64,000 bases of DNA from Rhodobacter sp. 24-YEA-8 (lineage in GTDB: Bacteria > Pseudomonadota > Alphaproteobacteria > Rhodobacterales > Rhodobacteraceae): positions 1 to 64,000 of the forward strand of contig NZ_FNSK01000006.1 of NCBI RefSeq assembly GCF_900105075.1, in the 5' to 3' direction. Below, one piece after another: positions 47,284-55,898 of this stretch. The notes under the pieces were generated by a model that did no database searches, was not told the DNA's origin, and saw only the letters and a list, made by a program, of their open reading frames with translations. The translations under genes and the position numbers were made by a program. Position 1 is the first letter of the stretch. Every line of letters starts with the position of its first letter.

Positions 47284-49542
47284 ATGCGAGCCAGCCGCGC
47301 CAGATCATATTGCCCCGCGCGGCCGCCCCATTGCCGGGCCGCGCGCGGCAGTGTTTTGTGCGCGGCGGCGCTGGCCATGTGCCTTACATCCCTTACCCCG
47401 GTCCCATCACCGGCCGAGCCGGGCGCGACCTTTGATCAGCCCGCACTGCCGCTGGCGCGGGCGCTGACCCGCATCGGCGAAAGCGCGGGCATTTCGGTTC
47501 TGATCAAAGGCGACAGCGCCGGGCTGAATGCTCCGGCGGTCCGGGGCATTACAGGGTTGCAGACGGCACTGGATCAGGTGCTGTCGGGCAGCGGCGCGGT
47601 GTACAGGTTCACCTCGGATGGCAGCCTTGTCGTCACGCTGCCTGCGGCGGCACCGGTATCACCGGCCGAAAATCTCGGGACCATCGTCCTGACGGCGAGC
47701 GGCCAGCCGCAGCATCTGATCGATGCGCCCGCCTCGGTGACCGTGATCCCGGCAGAGGGGCTTTCGGGCCGCCCGATGGCGAGCCTCGCCGATGCGCTGC
47801 GCAGCGTTCCGGGCCTGTATGTGCCCGGCCCGGGGCGCGAAGGGCTGCCGGCGATTTCCCTGCGGGGCATGGGGCAAAGCTATGTGCTTCTGATGATCGA
47901 TGGCCGCCCGCTCAGCGCCTCGGAAGAGGCCAGCTATAACGGCCATGGGCTGAACACGCGGATCGGGTTCCTGCCGCCCCTTCTGGCGCTGGACCGGATC
48001 GAGGTGATCCGTGGCCCGTTATCGGCGCTGCACGGGTCGGCAGCAGCGGGCGGCGTGATCAATGTGATCTCGCGCGACATTCCCGGGATCTGGGGCGGCG
48101 AGGCTATGCGGGGCTTTGGCAAGGCCAGTGATCCGGCCTCGGGGAACAGCCAGGAGGCGCGGGTCTGGCTGGGCGGGCCGCTGGTTCCGGGGCGGCTGGG
48201 GCTTGCGCTGTTCACATCGCTCACGGCCCGGCAGGAGGATGACCGGATCAGCGCGGGCTATCAGAGCCAGGGCCTCGGCGCGGCGCGGCGCAGCATATCG
48301 GGCCTTCGGCTGCGCTGGATCCCTGTGGCGGATCAGAGCCTTGAGCTGAGCCTGCAGGAAAGTCGCGTCGATTTCAGCCGCAGCCCCCTGTCCGCGCGCA
48401 GCCTTGCCGATACAAGGGTGACCGACCGCATCGCGGCGCTGTCACATCGCATCAGCTGGGGCGAAAATCGCGAGACCACCAGCTTTCTGCAATGGGAAGC
48501 GACCGACTTCAGATCGGGCAATGAAAGCGGCCATGATGCGCTGGTCTTCAACACCCGCACCACGCTGGGCGAGGGGCGGCGCAACCTCACCCTTGGCTAT
48601 GAATACCGCCGGGAGCGGACCAGGCACGACCCGGACCGGCTGCCCGATCTGGCGAACCCGCGCCTGCATCGCTGGCATCATTCGGTCTTTCTGGAAGGCG
48701 CGCTGCCTTTGGGCGAAGACCTGACGCTGACCCTTGGCCTGCGTGCCGATCAGAACCAGAAATACGGCTTCGCGCTGACGCCGCGCGCCTCTTTCATCTG
48801 GTATATGACACCGGATCTGGTGCTGAAAGGCGGCATTGGCAGCGGCTATAAGGTGCCTGCGCTGAAACAGGCCGATGATGGTGTGGCCGAGCCCTCGGGC
48901 GGCGATGGACGATCGCGCGACCGGGGCAATTCCTCGTTGCGGCCGGAACGCAGCACCAATGTCGAGCTTGGCCTGATCTGGACCGGACCCGAAGGGCTGC
49001 ACCTGGGCGCGACGCTCTGGCACAGCCGTTTTTACGACCGGATCGCCCGGGCCGATCTGTGCCGCACGCCGACCGGCCAGGCGCCGGGCTGCCTGCTGGA
49101 CGGAACGCCATATGTTGCCGTGACGCAATATATCAACGATGACAGTGCGCGGCTCAGCGGGGCCGAGCTGGCGCTGGATCTGCCCCTGGGCGACTGGAAT
49201 ATCGCCGCGAGCTATACGTATTCGGAGTCGCGCGTGACCCGGGGCCGTAATGTCGGGCAACGCTTTCACAACCTGCCGCTGCATATGCTGAATCTCTCGC
49301 TCGACTGGCAGGTGGCAGATCGGCTGAACCTCTGGGGTCAGGCCCGCGCCCGCAGCCGCGCGCCCGCTTCGGGACGGCAGCCGCCGATCCCTGCGCATGT
49401 GATTGTCGATCTGGGCCTGAGCTTTGATCTCAGTGACCGGGTCAGCGGCGTGCTGGCGGTCTATAACCTGAACGACCGGCATGAGGGCGATGTTCTGCCC
49501 GAAGGTCGCCGGCTCCATCTTGGCCTGACCACCCGGTTCTGA
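47284..49542 (+). CDS. TonB-dependent transducer receptor with STN signalling domain (FecA-like)
   Basis: The 752-residue protein has a signal peptide, then an STN domain (about residues 45-120: FDQPALPLARALTRIGESAG… TGLQTALDQVLSGSGAVYRF), a plug (MASLADALRSVPGLYV … LDRIEVIRGPLSALHGSAAAGGVINVIS) and a barrel ending LHLGLTTRF. The STN domain is the part that contacts FecR. The frame is open to 47185, but ATG 47284 behind AAAGGACAGG is preferred. It forms sigma–FecR–receptor with the two upstream genes and is paralogous to the STN-less receptor on the other side of the sigma gene. Confidence 0.92.
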   Translation: MRASRARSYCPARPPHCRAARGSVLCAAALAMCLTSLTPVPSPAEPGATFDQPALPLARALTRIGESAGISVLIKGDSAGLNAPAVRGITGLQTALDQVLSGSGAVYRFTSDGSLVVTLPAAAPVSPAENLGTIVLTASGQPQHLIDAPASVTVIPAEGLSGRPMASLADALRSVPGLYVPGPGREGLPAISLRGMGQSYVLLMIDGRPLSASEEASYNGHGLNTRIGFLPPLLALDRIEVIRGPLSALHGSAAAGGVINVISRDIPGIWGGEAMRGFGKASDPASGNSQEARVWLGGPLVPGRLGLALFTSLTARQEDDRISAGYQSQGLGAARRSISGLRLRWIPVADQSLELSLQESRVDFSRSPLSARSLADTRVTDRIAALSHRISWGENRETTSFLQWEATDFRSGNESGHDALVFNTRTTLGEGRRNLTLGYEYRRERTRHDPDRLPDLANPRLHRWHHSVFLEGALPLGEDLTLTLGLRADQNQKYGFALTPRASFIWYMTPDLVLKGGIGSGYKVPALKQADDGVAEPSGGDGRSRDRGNSSLRPERSTNVELGLIWTGPEGLHLGATLWHSRFYDRIARADLCRTPTGQAPGCLLDGTPYVAVTQYINDDSARLSGAELALDLPLGDWNIAASYTYSESRVTRGRNVGQRFHNLPLHMLNLSLDWQVADRLNLWGQARARSRAPASGRQPPIPAHVIVDLGLSFDLSDRVSGVLAVYNLNDRHEGDVLPEGRRLHLGLTTRF

Positions 49543-49576
49543 GCCCGGACAGTCCTGGCCCGGACCGGCGCCCGGG

Positions 49577-50884
49577 TCAGTCTTCCGTCAGATGCGAAAA
49601 GAATGTGTCGCCCGCATAATCCCGGCGGAAGCGCCCGTCGCTGACCAGTCGCGGCACGAGGTCCTCCAGTGTCAGGCGCAGGCTTTCAGGCGAGCCGCCG
49701 GGCACAGCGATAAAGCCGTCAATCGCGCCGGCGTCATGCCAGACGGCGATTTCCCGGGCCGCGTCTTCGGGGGTGCCGACGATCTGCCAATGCACCGATG
49801 ACAGGATCTCGGGCCGCGCCAGCAGTTCGGCCACCGTTGGCTGCGTGTCAGACACGATCCGCTGCAAGAGGGCACGATGGCTGGCAGACCGCATGGAGTG
49901 ATGCGTTTTCGGCAGATCGGCCGGGGTGAGGCGGCGATCATCGGGCCAGCTGCTCAGATCCAGCCCGATGGCTTCCTGGATGCGCTGGAGACGCTGCGCG
50001 CGTCCGACGCGGCGGTGGTTGTCCTGAAACAGCGCGCGCGCCTCTTCGCGGGTCGGGGCCAGATAGAGGCTGAGCCCGGGCAGAAGCCGGATATCACGCG
50101 GCGCGCGGCGATGCGCCACGGCGCGGGCGGAAAGCTGGCTGCGCATCTGCTGCGCCGTTGCCAGATCGGGGGTCATGCCAAAGACCATATCCGCCACCTC
50201 CCCCGCGAAATCGATGCCGGTGGCCGACCCGCCCGCCTGCATCAGCGGGATCCCCGGACCGGGAAATGCCGGCAGGTTCAGCGGCCCCTTAACCTCGAAT
50301 CCCTGGCCGCGATGGTTGATCGGCAGGATCAGATCGGTATCGGCATAGCGCCCGGTCTCGCGGTCAACCAGCAGCGCCCCGGATGGAAAGCTGGACCACA
50401 GTTTGCGCACGACATCGGTAAATTCACGCGCGCGCAGATAGCGCGCATCCGAGGAAGGCATCTCTGCCACGCCGAAATTCTCATTGCCCTGCAAGGCGGT
50501 CACGACATTCCAGCCGGCGCGGCCCTTGCTGAGCCAGTGCAGCGACATCAGCTGCCTCGCGGCCTGATAGGGATGGCCGAATGTGGTCGAGATCGTGGTC
50601 ACGAGGCCGATCCGCCGCGTCTCGCGCGCGACCGAAGTCATCAGCAAAGTCGCGTCCAGGCTGGAAAAGCCAAAGGACTGGTCCATGATCGCCAATGGCA
50701 GAAAGCTCGCATCGGGGCGGAAGGCGAAATCGAGATGGGCGGCCTCGGCGCGCTGTGCGGTTTCCAGTGCAAAATCGCTGGAATAAAGCCCCTCGATGCC
50801 GCTGCCATCCAGCCGCCAGCCTTCGCCAGACAGCCAGGTCGGCGCCAGCGAGATCCCAATGCAGAGTTTCGGTCGGAGCTTCAT
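49577..50884 (-). CDS. LLM-class flavin-dependent monooxygenase, NtaA/DszA family
   Basis: The 435-residue luciferase-like protein has APTWLSGEGWRLDGSGIEGLYSSDF at the N-terminus, LDFAFRPDASFL (about 51), TTISTTFGHPYQAARQLMSLHWLSKGRAGWNVVTALQG-like segment (about 96-132) and LMQAGGSATGIDFAG (about 215). It differs clearly from the enzyme at 34850-36220. It sits directly downstream of a TonB receptor on the same strand, an unusual neighbour. It may act on an imported siderophore or other chelated organic compound (inference). No flavin reductase is adjacent. Confidence 0.87.
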   Translation of the reverse strand: MKLRPKLCIGISLAPTWLSGEGWRLDGSGIEGLYSSDFALETAQRAEAAHLDFAFRPDASFLPLAIMDQSFGFSSLDATLLMTSVARETRRIGLVTTISTTFGHPYQAARQLMSLHWLSKGRAGWNVVTALQGNENFGVAEMPSSDARYLRAREFTDVVRKLWSSFPSGALLVDRETGRYADTDLILPINHRGQGFEVKGPLNLPAFPGPGIPLMQAGGSATGIDFAGEVADMVFGMTPDLATAQQMRSQLSARAVAHRRAPRDIRLLPGLSLYLAPTREEARALFQDNHRRVGRAQRLQRIQEAIGLDLSSWPDDRRLTPADLPKTHHSMRSASHRALLQRIVSDTQPTVAELLARPEILSSVHWQIVGTPEDAAREIAVWHDAGAIDGFIAVPGGSPESLRLTLEDLVPRLVSDGRFRRDYAGDTFFSHLTED

Positions 50885-50912
50885 CGCCCTGCCTCGTCAG
50901 TTCATGAATCGA

Positions 50913-50932
50913 CCGGCCCAGAGACGGGCCGG
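50913..50932 (-). repeat. Intercistronic hairpin after the third TonB receptor gene
   Basis: CCGGCCC (50913-50919) and GGGCCGG (50926-50932) form a perfect 7-bp stem around a 6-nt loop, in the 70-bp gap between receptor stop and monooxygenase start. It resembles the hairpins found after other first genes in this window. Confidence 0.5.
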
Positions 50933-50954
50933 CCGCAGTTTCTGTCGCGATGGC

Positions 50955-53039
50955 TCAGAACGTGCCGCGAATGCCGATGCCAAACATTCGCGGCGAGGTC
51001 ATCGAGCCCTGCGTGAAGGCCACTGTGCCGCGCGCGGCCTCGAGCAGGGTCGGGCTGCGTTCGTCGAAGAGGTTGTTCACATAGCCATAGACTTCAAGAT
51101 TGTCGCGCAGCTGATAGCTCGCATGGATATCCACGAGGGTGTAATTGTCCACCTCATAGGCCGGAGTATTGGCGGTATTGGAATAATAGCCGTCAATAAA
51201 GCGCACCTGGCCACCAAGCTTCAGCTTGTCACTCGCATCCCAGCTTGCGCCAAGGGTAAAGGTCTTGCCGGGCGAGCGGGCAAATTCATTGCCCTCCCAG
51301 GCCTTTGCCGAAGACATCTCGTCGATCTTCGTCCTGAGGAAACCGGCACTTGCGCGCAGCGTCAGGCTGTCGACGGGCTTGTAATCCGCACCGATCTCAA
51401 GCCCGTAGGAATGGGCTTTTTCAGCATTCAGCGTCTGGGTCTGGTTGATCCCGGACGAGGTCATCTGGGTCACACTGTGCTGGGCGTTGGTGTAATCCAT
51501 ATAAAAGAGGTTTCCGGTCAGGAAGAGCGTCTCGTCAATCAGGCTTGCCCGGCTGAAGAGTTCATAATTCCAGACGGTCTCTTCCTTGTATTTCGTCCAG
51601 TCGTGGGTGCCGACGAAATCAAGCGAAATGCCGCCGGGATTATAGCCCTTCGAGATCATCGCGCCGACGGTCCAGTCCGGCGTCGCCGCATAGGACAGGG
51701 TAAGCTTCGGCAGCACCTCCTCAAACGTCTGATCATAATCGATATCGCTGTTGGCAAAGAGCGGCGAGACATCGCCGGTGCGACGCAGATGGTCACGCTG
51801 ATAGCGAAGGCCGCCCGAAAGCGTCCATTGGTCATCAATACGCCAGCTGAGTTCGGCATAGACGCCTAGCTGGTTCTTCTTGTCGTTGAAGGTCGAGATA
51901 CCGCCCTGGTTCAGCCATTCATCCTGATCGCTATAGGCGACGTAAAGACCGGCCACCCCAGAGAAAACATCTTCGGGCGTGCCAAAGGCCAGCTTCGATT
52001 CATTCGAGAAATTCTTGCGCCACATATTGGCGTCACCGGCGGTGGGCGTGCCGACGCGGCGTTCAACATCGGATTTCGAGGTCTCGAATTTATTGGTCAG
52101 CACAAGGCCGTTGCCCAGATCGTAATCGACATCCAGCACAGCGGTATCGGTCACCGTATCCCAGCCCGGCATCCAGATCGTGATCGAACGCAGATCGCTG
52201 TATTCGGGGTCTTCCGCCGCACCTTCGGCGCTTGGTCGGGTCACATCCGAGCGCGAATAGGTCAGTTTGACCGTCAGCCCGTCAATATCGGCGGGCTGCC
52301 ACAGCAGCTTGGCCCGACCGGTGAAATTGCTGAAATCCTGGCCGATTTCGTTCTGGATAAAGCGCGGGCTGACATAATCGATAAAGGTGTCGCGCGCCGC
52401 GTAATCCAGCGCGATCCGTGCCGCGAGCTGGTCATTGATCGGCCCGCTCCAGGCAAATGAGGCGCGGCGCTGGTTGTAATTGCCGAATTCCAGCCGGTAG
52501 CTGCCCTCGGGCTCCCAGGTCGGGTCTTTGGTATTCACGAGGATCGCGCCGCCAATGGCATTGGCGCCCTGGCTGGTGGTTTGCGGCCCGCGGAAGACCT
52601 CGACGCTGCCGACATCCCAGGTGGCAGTGCCGCCGAAATACAGCTCGGCCCAGCTGAGATAATGACCATCCACATTGACTGTCGCGCGCGGCATGGTCCC
52701 GGCAAAGAACGCCGTCGCGCCGGTATGCGGGCCTTCAGAGTTCTGGCCCCGGATCACGGGGGTGGAGACATTGTCGGTATAGATGACGTTCGGCGTGCCC
52801 TGCAGCACAGTGCGGACCTCATCCTTGCCCGGCTTGTCCTGTTCAAGCTCTTCTGCGGTCACGAGGGTCACCGAACTCGCGGTATCCTTCAGATCGCGCT
52901 GCTGTTTTTCGCCGGTCAGATAGATCGTGCCAAGATCGACAGGCGTGTCCTGGGCATAGGCAGCATGGGCCGCGAGGGCTGCAATTATGGTCAGCAGGCT
53001 GGCCCCACGCGCCAGCCTGCCATGATGAAAGTTCGGCAT
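50955..53039 (-). CDS. TonB-dependent outer-membrane receptor
   Basis: The 694-residue protein has a signal peptide (LARGASLLTIIAALAAHAAYA), then a TonB-box-like LGTIYLTGEKQQ, a plug domain (GKDEVRTVLQGTPNVIYTDN… GGTATWDVGSVEVFRGPQTTSQGANAIGGAILVNTKDP) and a barrel ending in RMFGIGIRGTF. MPNFHHGRLARG at 53039 behind GGGGAAC is the likely start. No STN domain is present, so control is local. It diverges from an IclR-type gene across a gap with a perfect 18-bp palindrome, and precedes an LLM monooxygenase gene. The ligand may be a siderophore, given the FepBCDG genes nearby. Confidence 0.92.
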   Translation of the reverse strand: MPNFHHGRLARGASLLTIIAALAAHAAYAQDTPVDLGTIYLTGEKQQRDLKDTASSVTLVTAEELEQDKPGKDEVRTVLQGTPNVIYTDNVSTPVIRGQNSEGPHTGATAFFAGTMPRATVNVDGHYLSWAELYFGGTATWDVGSVEVFRGPQTTSQGANAIGGAILVNTKDPTWEPEGSYRLEFGNYNQRRASFAWSGPINDQLAARIALDYAARDTFIDYVSPRFIQNEIGQDFSNFTGRAKLLWQPADIDGLTVKLTYSRSDVTRPSAEGAAEDPEYSDLRSITIWMPGWDTVTDTAVLDVDYDLGNGLVLTNKFETSKSDVERRVGTPTAGDANMWRKNFSNESKLAFGTPEDVFSGVAGLYVAYSDQDEWLNQGGISTFNDKKNQLGVYAELSWRIDDQWTLSGGLRYQRDHLRRTGDVSPLFANSDIDYDQTFEEVLPKLTLSYAATPDWTVGAMISKGYNPGGISLDFVGTHDWTKYKEETVWNYELFSRASLIDETLFLTGNLFYMDYTNAQHSVTQMTSSGINQTQTLNAEKAHSYGLEIGADYKPVDSLTLRASAGFLRTKIDEMSSAKAWEGNEFARSPGKTFTLGASWDASDKLKLGGQVRFIDGYYSNTANTPAYEVDNYTLVDIHASYQLRDNLEVYGYVNNLFDERSPTLLEAARGTVAFTQGSMTSPRMFGIGIRGTF

Positions 53040-53112
53040 GATGTTCCCCGGTTTCTGGTGAGGCACATGCGGAGGCGGGCGATGGGCTGGCGGCATATGA
53101 TGCGTTCCGAAT

Positions 53113-53130
53113 TGCATAACGCGTTATGCA
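53113..53130. promoter_or_regulatory. Perfect 18-bp palindrome TGCATAACGCGTTATGCA, probable IclR operator
   Basis: The sequence equals its own reverse complement over 18 bp. It lies in the divergent gap between the TonB receptor (start 53039) and the IclR-type regulator (start 53236), about 75 and 106 bp from the two starts. The position and length suit a dimeric or tetrameric IclR-family operator that controls both genes. Confidence 0.75.
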
Positions 53131-53235
53131 TGTCAATTCGGCTGCCATGTGCGGGCCTTTACCCCGGCGCCCATGCTGCATTAAGATCCCGCAGAGCCTT
53201 TCATGGTCGCTGCCCGAGGCAAAGGAATCCCAGGG

Positions 53236-54039
53236 ATGATGGAATTCGAGATTTTCCCCGACGAGGATGCCGGCGCTGTCGATACAAGGCGGGTGACCAC
53301 CATTCAGTCGATCTCGGTCGCGATGCGGTTCCTGAACATCCTCGCCGCCGCCGAACGTGCGCTGCCTCTGGGAGAGCTCGCGCGGCTGTCGCGCACCGGA
53401 CGTTCGACCGCGCATCGCTATATGCAAAGCCTCGTGAAAGAGGGGCTCGCGGTGCAGGATCCGGTCTCCAGCCATTACGATCTGGGCGCGGCGGCTCTGT
53501 CGATAGGCATTGCGGCGCTGCGCCGGGTTGATGCTGTTGAAATGGCCGGGATGCAGATGAAGCAGCTGGCCACCAATCACGCGATCAGCGGCGGGGTCGC
53601 GATCTGGACCGAACGGGGCCCGACCCTTGTCCGCTGGTATCGCAGCGCGCTTTTCGCGATTTCGCCGGTGCAGCTGGGGGATGTGCTGCCCATCGACAAT
53701 TCAGCCTGTGGCCAGGTGTTTCAGGCCTTTCTGCCGCGCGCCGTGATCGAGGCCGCGCGCCGGATCCAGCCCGCCGCTTTCGCCGGCGACCCGGTGCAGC
53801 GCCCGCAGCTTGACCAGATCCGCCGCACCGGCTGGGTCGAACTGACAAGCCATCTTCTGTCAGGTATCACCGGCCAGGCTGCTCCGATCCTCGATGCCCA
53901 GGGCGAACTGGTCTGTGTGGTGACCTCGGTCACCGATCTGGGGAAGCTGAATGCGCCGGGCGACCGGCTTGCACTACAGGATGTGGCGAGGCTGATAAAC
54001 CGCGCTACAGGTGGGCAAAGCGCGCTTGATCAGCCCTGA
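53236..54039 (+). CDS. IclR-family transcriptional regulator
   Basis: The 267-residue protein has an N-terminal winged helix (ISVAMRFLNILAAAERALPLGELARLSRTGRSTAHRYMQSLVKEGLAV, about residues 22-70) and a C-terminal IclR effector domain (GVAIWTERGPTLVRWYRS… CVVTSVTDLGKLN). The start MMEFEIFPDED at 53236 has AAAGGAATCCCAGGG in front; an upstream in-frame ATG at 53203 is less likely. IclR proteins usually sense small organic acids, so it is unusual next to iron-uptake genes. It converges on and overlaps the FepC-like gene by 10 bp. Confidence 0.9.
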   Translation: MMEFEIFPDEDAGAVDTRRVTTIQSISVAMRFLNILAAAERALPLGELARLSRTGRSTAHRYMQSLVKEGLAVQDPVSSHYDLGAAALSIGIAALRRVDAVEMAGMQMKQLATNHAISGGVAIWTERGPTLVRWYRSALFAISPVQLGDVLPIDNSACGQVFQAFLPRAVIEAARRIQPAAFAGDPVQRPQLDQIRRTGWVELTSHLLSGITGQAAPILDAQGELVCVVTSVTDLGKLNAPGDRLALQDVARLINRATGGQSALDQP

Positions 54040-54827
54040 TCCCCCGCGCGCGGGCAGGGGATCACCATCGGACGCGCGGTCAGTGGATCGGGCATCACCA
54101 GCGCCGGCAGATCAAACACCTGCCGGATCAGATCTTCGGTGACGATGACATCAGGCGCGCCGGTCGCGATGATCTGTCCCTCGCGCATCGCGATCAGATG
54201 GGTCGCATAGCGGAAGGCGAGGTTCAGCTCATGCAGAACCGCCACCACCGTGCGCCCGGCGCGGTTCAGACGTGCCAGCATTTCAAGCAAATCAACCTGA
54301 TGCACGATATCAAGGAAGGTCGTCGGCTCATCCAGCAAAAGGATCGGGGTTTCTTGGGCGAGCGCCATCGCGATCCAGACCCTTTGCCGCTGCCCGCCTG
54401 ACAGTTCCGCCAGCGGCCGGTCGGCCAGATCGGCTGTGCCGGTATCGCGCAGCGCCGCCGCGACCGCTGCCGCATCCCCTTGCGACCATTGCCGCAGAAA
54501 GCTCTGATGCGGAAAGCGTCCCCGCGCGACCAGATCCGCCACGCTGATCCCCTCGGGCGCGACCGGCGACTGTGGCAAAAGGCCAAGCCGGCGCGCCACC
54601 TCACGCGAGGGCAGGGTATGGATCGCCTTTCCGTCCAGCAGCACCCGCCCGCTTTCCGGGGTTAAAAGCCGCGACAACGCCCGCAGAAGAGTGGATTTGC
54701 CACAGGCATTTGGGCCGACGATCACCGTGAAAGATCGGTCCGGCACCTCCAGCGACAGATCCCGCGAGATCATCCGCGTCTCATAGCGCAGCGTCACATT
54801 CTCGGCGCTCAGACGGTGATGCATCAT
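54030..54827 (-). CDS. fepC: Ferric-siderophore ABC transporter ATPase (FepC/FecE-like)
   Basis: The 265-residue ATPase has Walker A VGPNACGKSTLLRAL (about residue 36), signature LSGGQRQRVWIAMALAQ, Walker B LLLDEPTTFLD and switch LHELNLAFRYA, all typical of FepC/FhuC. The tail has VTEDLIRQVFD. MMHHRLSAEN at 54827 behind AAAGGAG is the start. It is divergent from the binding-protein and permease genes that it must serve. Two promoters therefore have to be co-regulated across the 205-bp gap. Confidence 0.92.
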   Translation of the reverse strand: MMHHRLSAENVTLRYETRMISRDLSLEVPDRSFTVIVGPNACGKSTLLRALSRLLTPESGRVLLDGKAIHTLPSREVARRLGLLPQSPVAPEGISVADLVARGRFPHQSFLRQWSQGDAAAVAAALRDTGTADLADRPLAELSGGQRQRVWIAMALAQETPILLLDEPTTFLDIVHQVDLLEMLARLNRAGRTVVAVLHELNLAFRYATHLIAMREGQIIATGAPDVIVTEDLIRQVFDLPALVMPDPLTARPMVIPCPRAGDQG

Positions 54828-54878
54828 ATTCTCCTTTCGCCCGACCGCAGGCCCGGCGGGTTTTTTGGCGGCTCTTCG

Positions 54879-54907
54879 TATTGCATTGCGGGATGCGCTC
54901 TGCAATA
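54879..54907. promoter_or_regulatory. Inverted repeat TATTGCA-N15-TGCAATA between fepC and the reductase gene
   Basis: Perfect 7-bp arms lie in the divergent gap of the iron-transport genes. The left half TTGCATTGCGGG agrees with TTGCATAACGCG of the IclR-type palindrome in 9 of 12 positions. It may therefore be a second, weaker site for the same regulator. It could equally be an unrelated operator. Confidence 0.5.
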
Positions 54908-55032
54908 TGGGAACCAGCTACCCCCTTCCGATGTCGTTTCCGGCCGGGGCCAGCCATTCCCCTACAGTATCCCCGGCAGCACAGAGGCAAATTCGCGCCC
55001 GGCTCCGGAGCTGCGCGCGCAAGGATGAGCAT

Positions 55033-55896
55033 ATGGCCAGGATCAGTACAGAATCCGTCGAAGACCGCAGCGGGATTCTTGAGGAAGAGGATCACATGCG
55101 CGGAATGGAGCGGATCGGGATGGAAGTCATCTCGATCAGCAGGCCTTTCGCTTCGGTCGCACGGGTGACCGGCCGGATCGCACCTGCAGATCCTGCGCCA
55201 TGGATGCCGCCAAACCAGGCCGTGCGCATTGCGGTCGGGGAACCCGAAGGGCAGCGCCCGGTGGTGCGCGTTTACACGATCCGCGCCTTCGATCCTCTGC
55301 GCAGCGAAGTCGAGATTGATTTCGTGATCCATGAGGATGACAGCCCGGCGATGCGCTGGCTGAAAGCCGCGCGTCCTGGCACGGTGCTGCCGATGATCGG
55401 GCCGCGCCAGCATTTCATCCCGCTGCCCTCGGGCGACAGGCGGGCGGCGATCTTTGCCGACGAAACCGCGATCCCGGCGGTCTATGCGATCCTGAAGGCC
55501 TGGCCTGCCGGGCTGAAAGGCTCCGCCTGGATCGAGACCCCGGACCGTGGTGCCTTTGACGAATTGCCGCGCCCTGACGGGGTTGATCTGCATCTTATCC
55601 TGCGTCCGGCGGGCGTCGCGGCGGGAACAGCGCAGAGTTTGCTTCAGGCGGCGACGGCCCTGCCCGATCCGCATAACTGGACGGTCTGGGCCGCAGGCGA
55701 GCGCGTCGAGATGCGCGATCTGCGCAATCATCTGCGCAAGGCCGGCGTGGCGCGCGCTGATCTCCAGGTGCTTGGCTACTGGAAAAAGGGGATGAGCAGC
55801 TCGGATCTCGACCGCGCGCGGCTTGCCGAATATGAGGCGCTGCGCGCCCGGGGCCTCACCCTGGAAACTCTTGGCGATATCGATCTGCCGGTCTGA
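55033..55896 (+). CDS. Siderophore-interacting protein (FAD/NADPH ferric-siderophore reductase)
   Basis: About 287 residues with an N-terminal FAD-binding barrel (ARVTGRIAPADPAPW… VRVYTIRAFDPLRSEVEIDFVIHEDDSPAMRWLKAARPG-like segment, RxYTxR motif near residue 84). The C-terminal SIP domain (IFADETAIPAVYAIL, DLQVLGYWKKG near residue 257) is characteristic of ViuB/SIP-type reductases that release iron from siderophores in the cytoplasm. Start 55033 (MARISTESV) has AAGGATGAG before it; MRGMERIGM at 55096 is also possible. It is co-directional with fepB, fepD and fepG. Confidence 0.88.
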   Translation: MARISTESVEDRSGILEEEDHMRGMERIGMEVISISRPFASVARVTGRIAPADPAPWMPPNQAVRIAVGEPEGQRPVVRVYTIRAFDPLRSEVEIDFVIHEDDSPAMRWLKAARPGTVLPMIGPRQHFIPLPSGDRRAAIFADETAIPAVYAILKAWPAGLKGSAWIETPDRGAFDELPRPDGVDLHLILRPAGVAAGTAQSLLQAATALPDPHNWTVWAAGERVEMRDLRNHLRKAGVARADLQVLGYWKKGMSSSDLDRARLAEYEALRARGLTLETLGDIDLPV

Positions 55897-55898
55897 GA

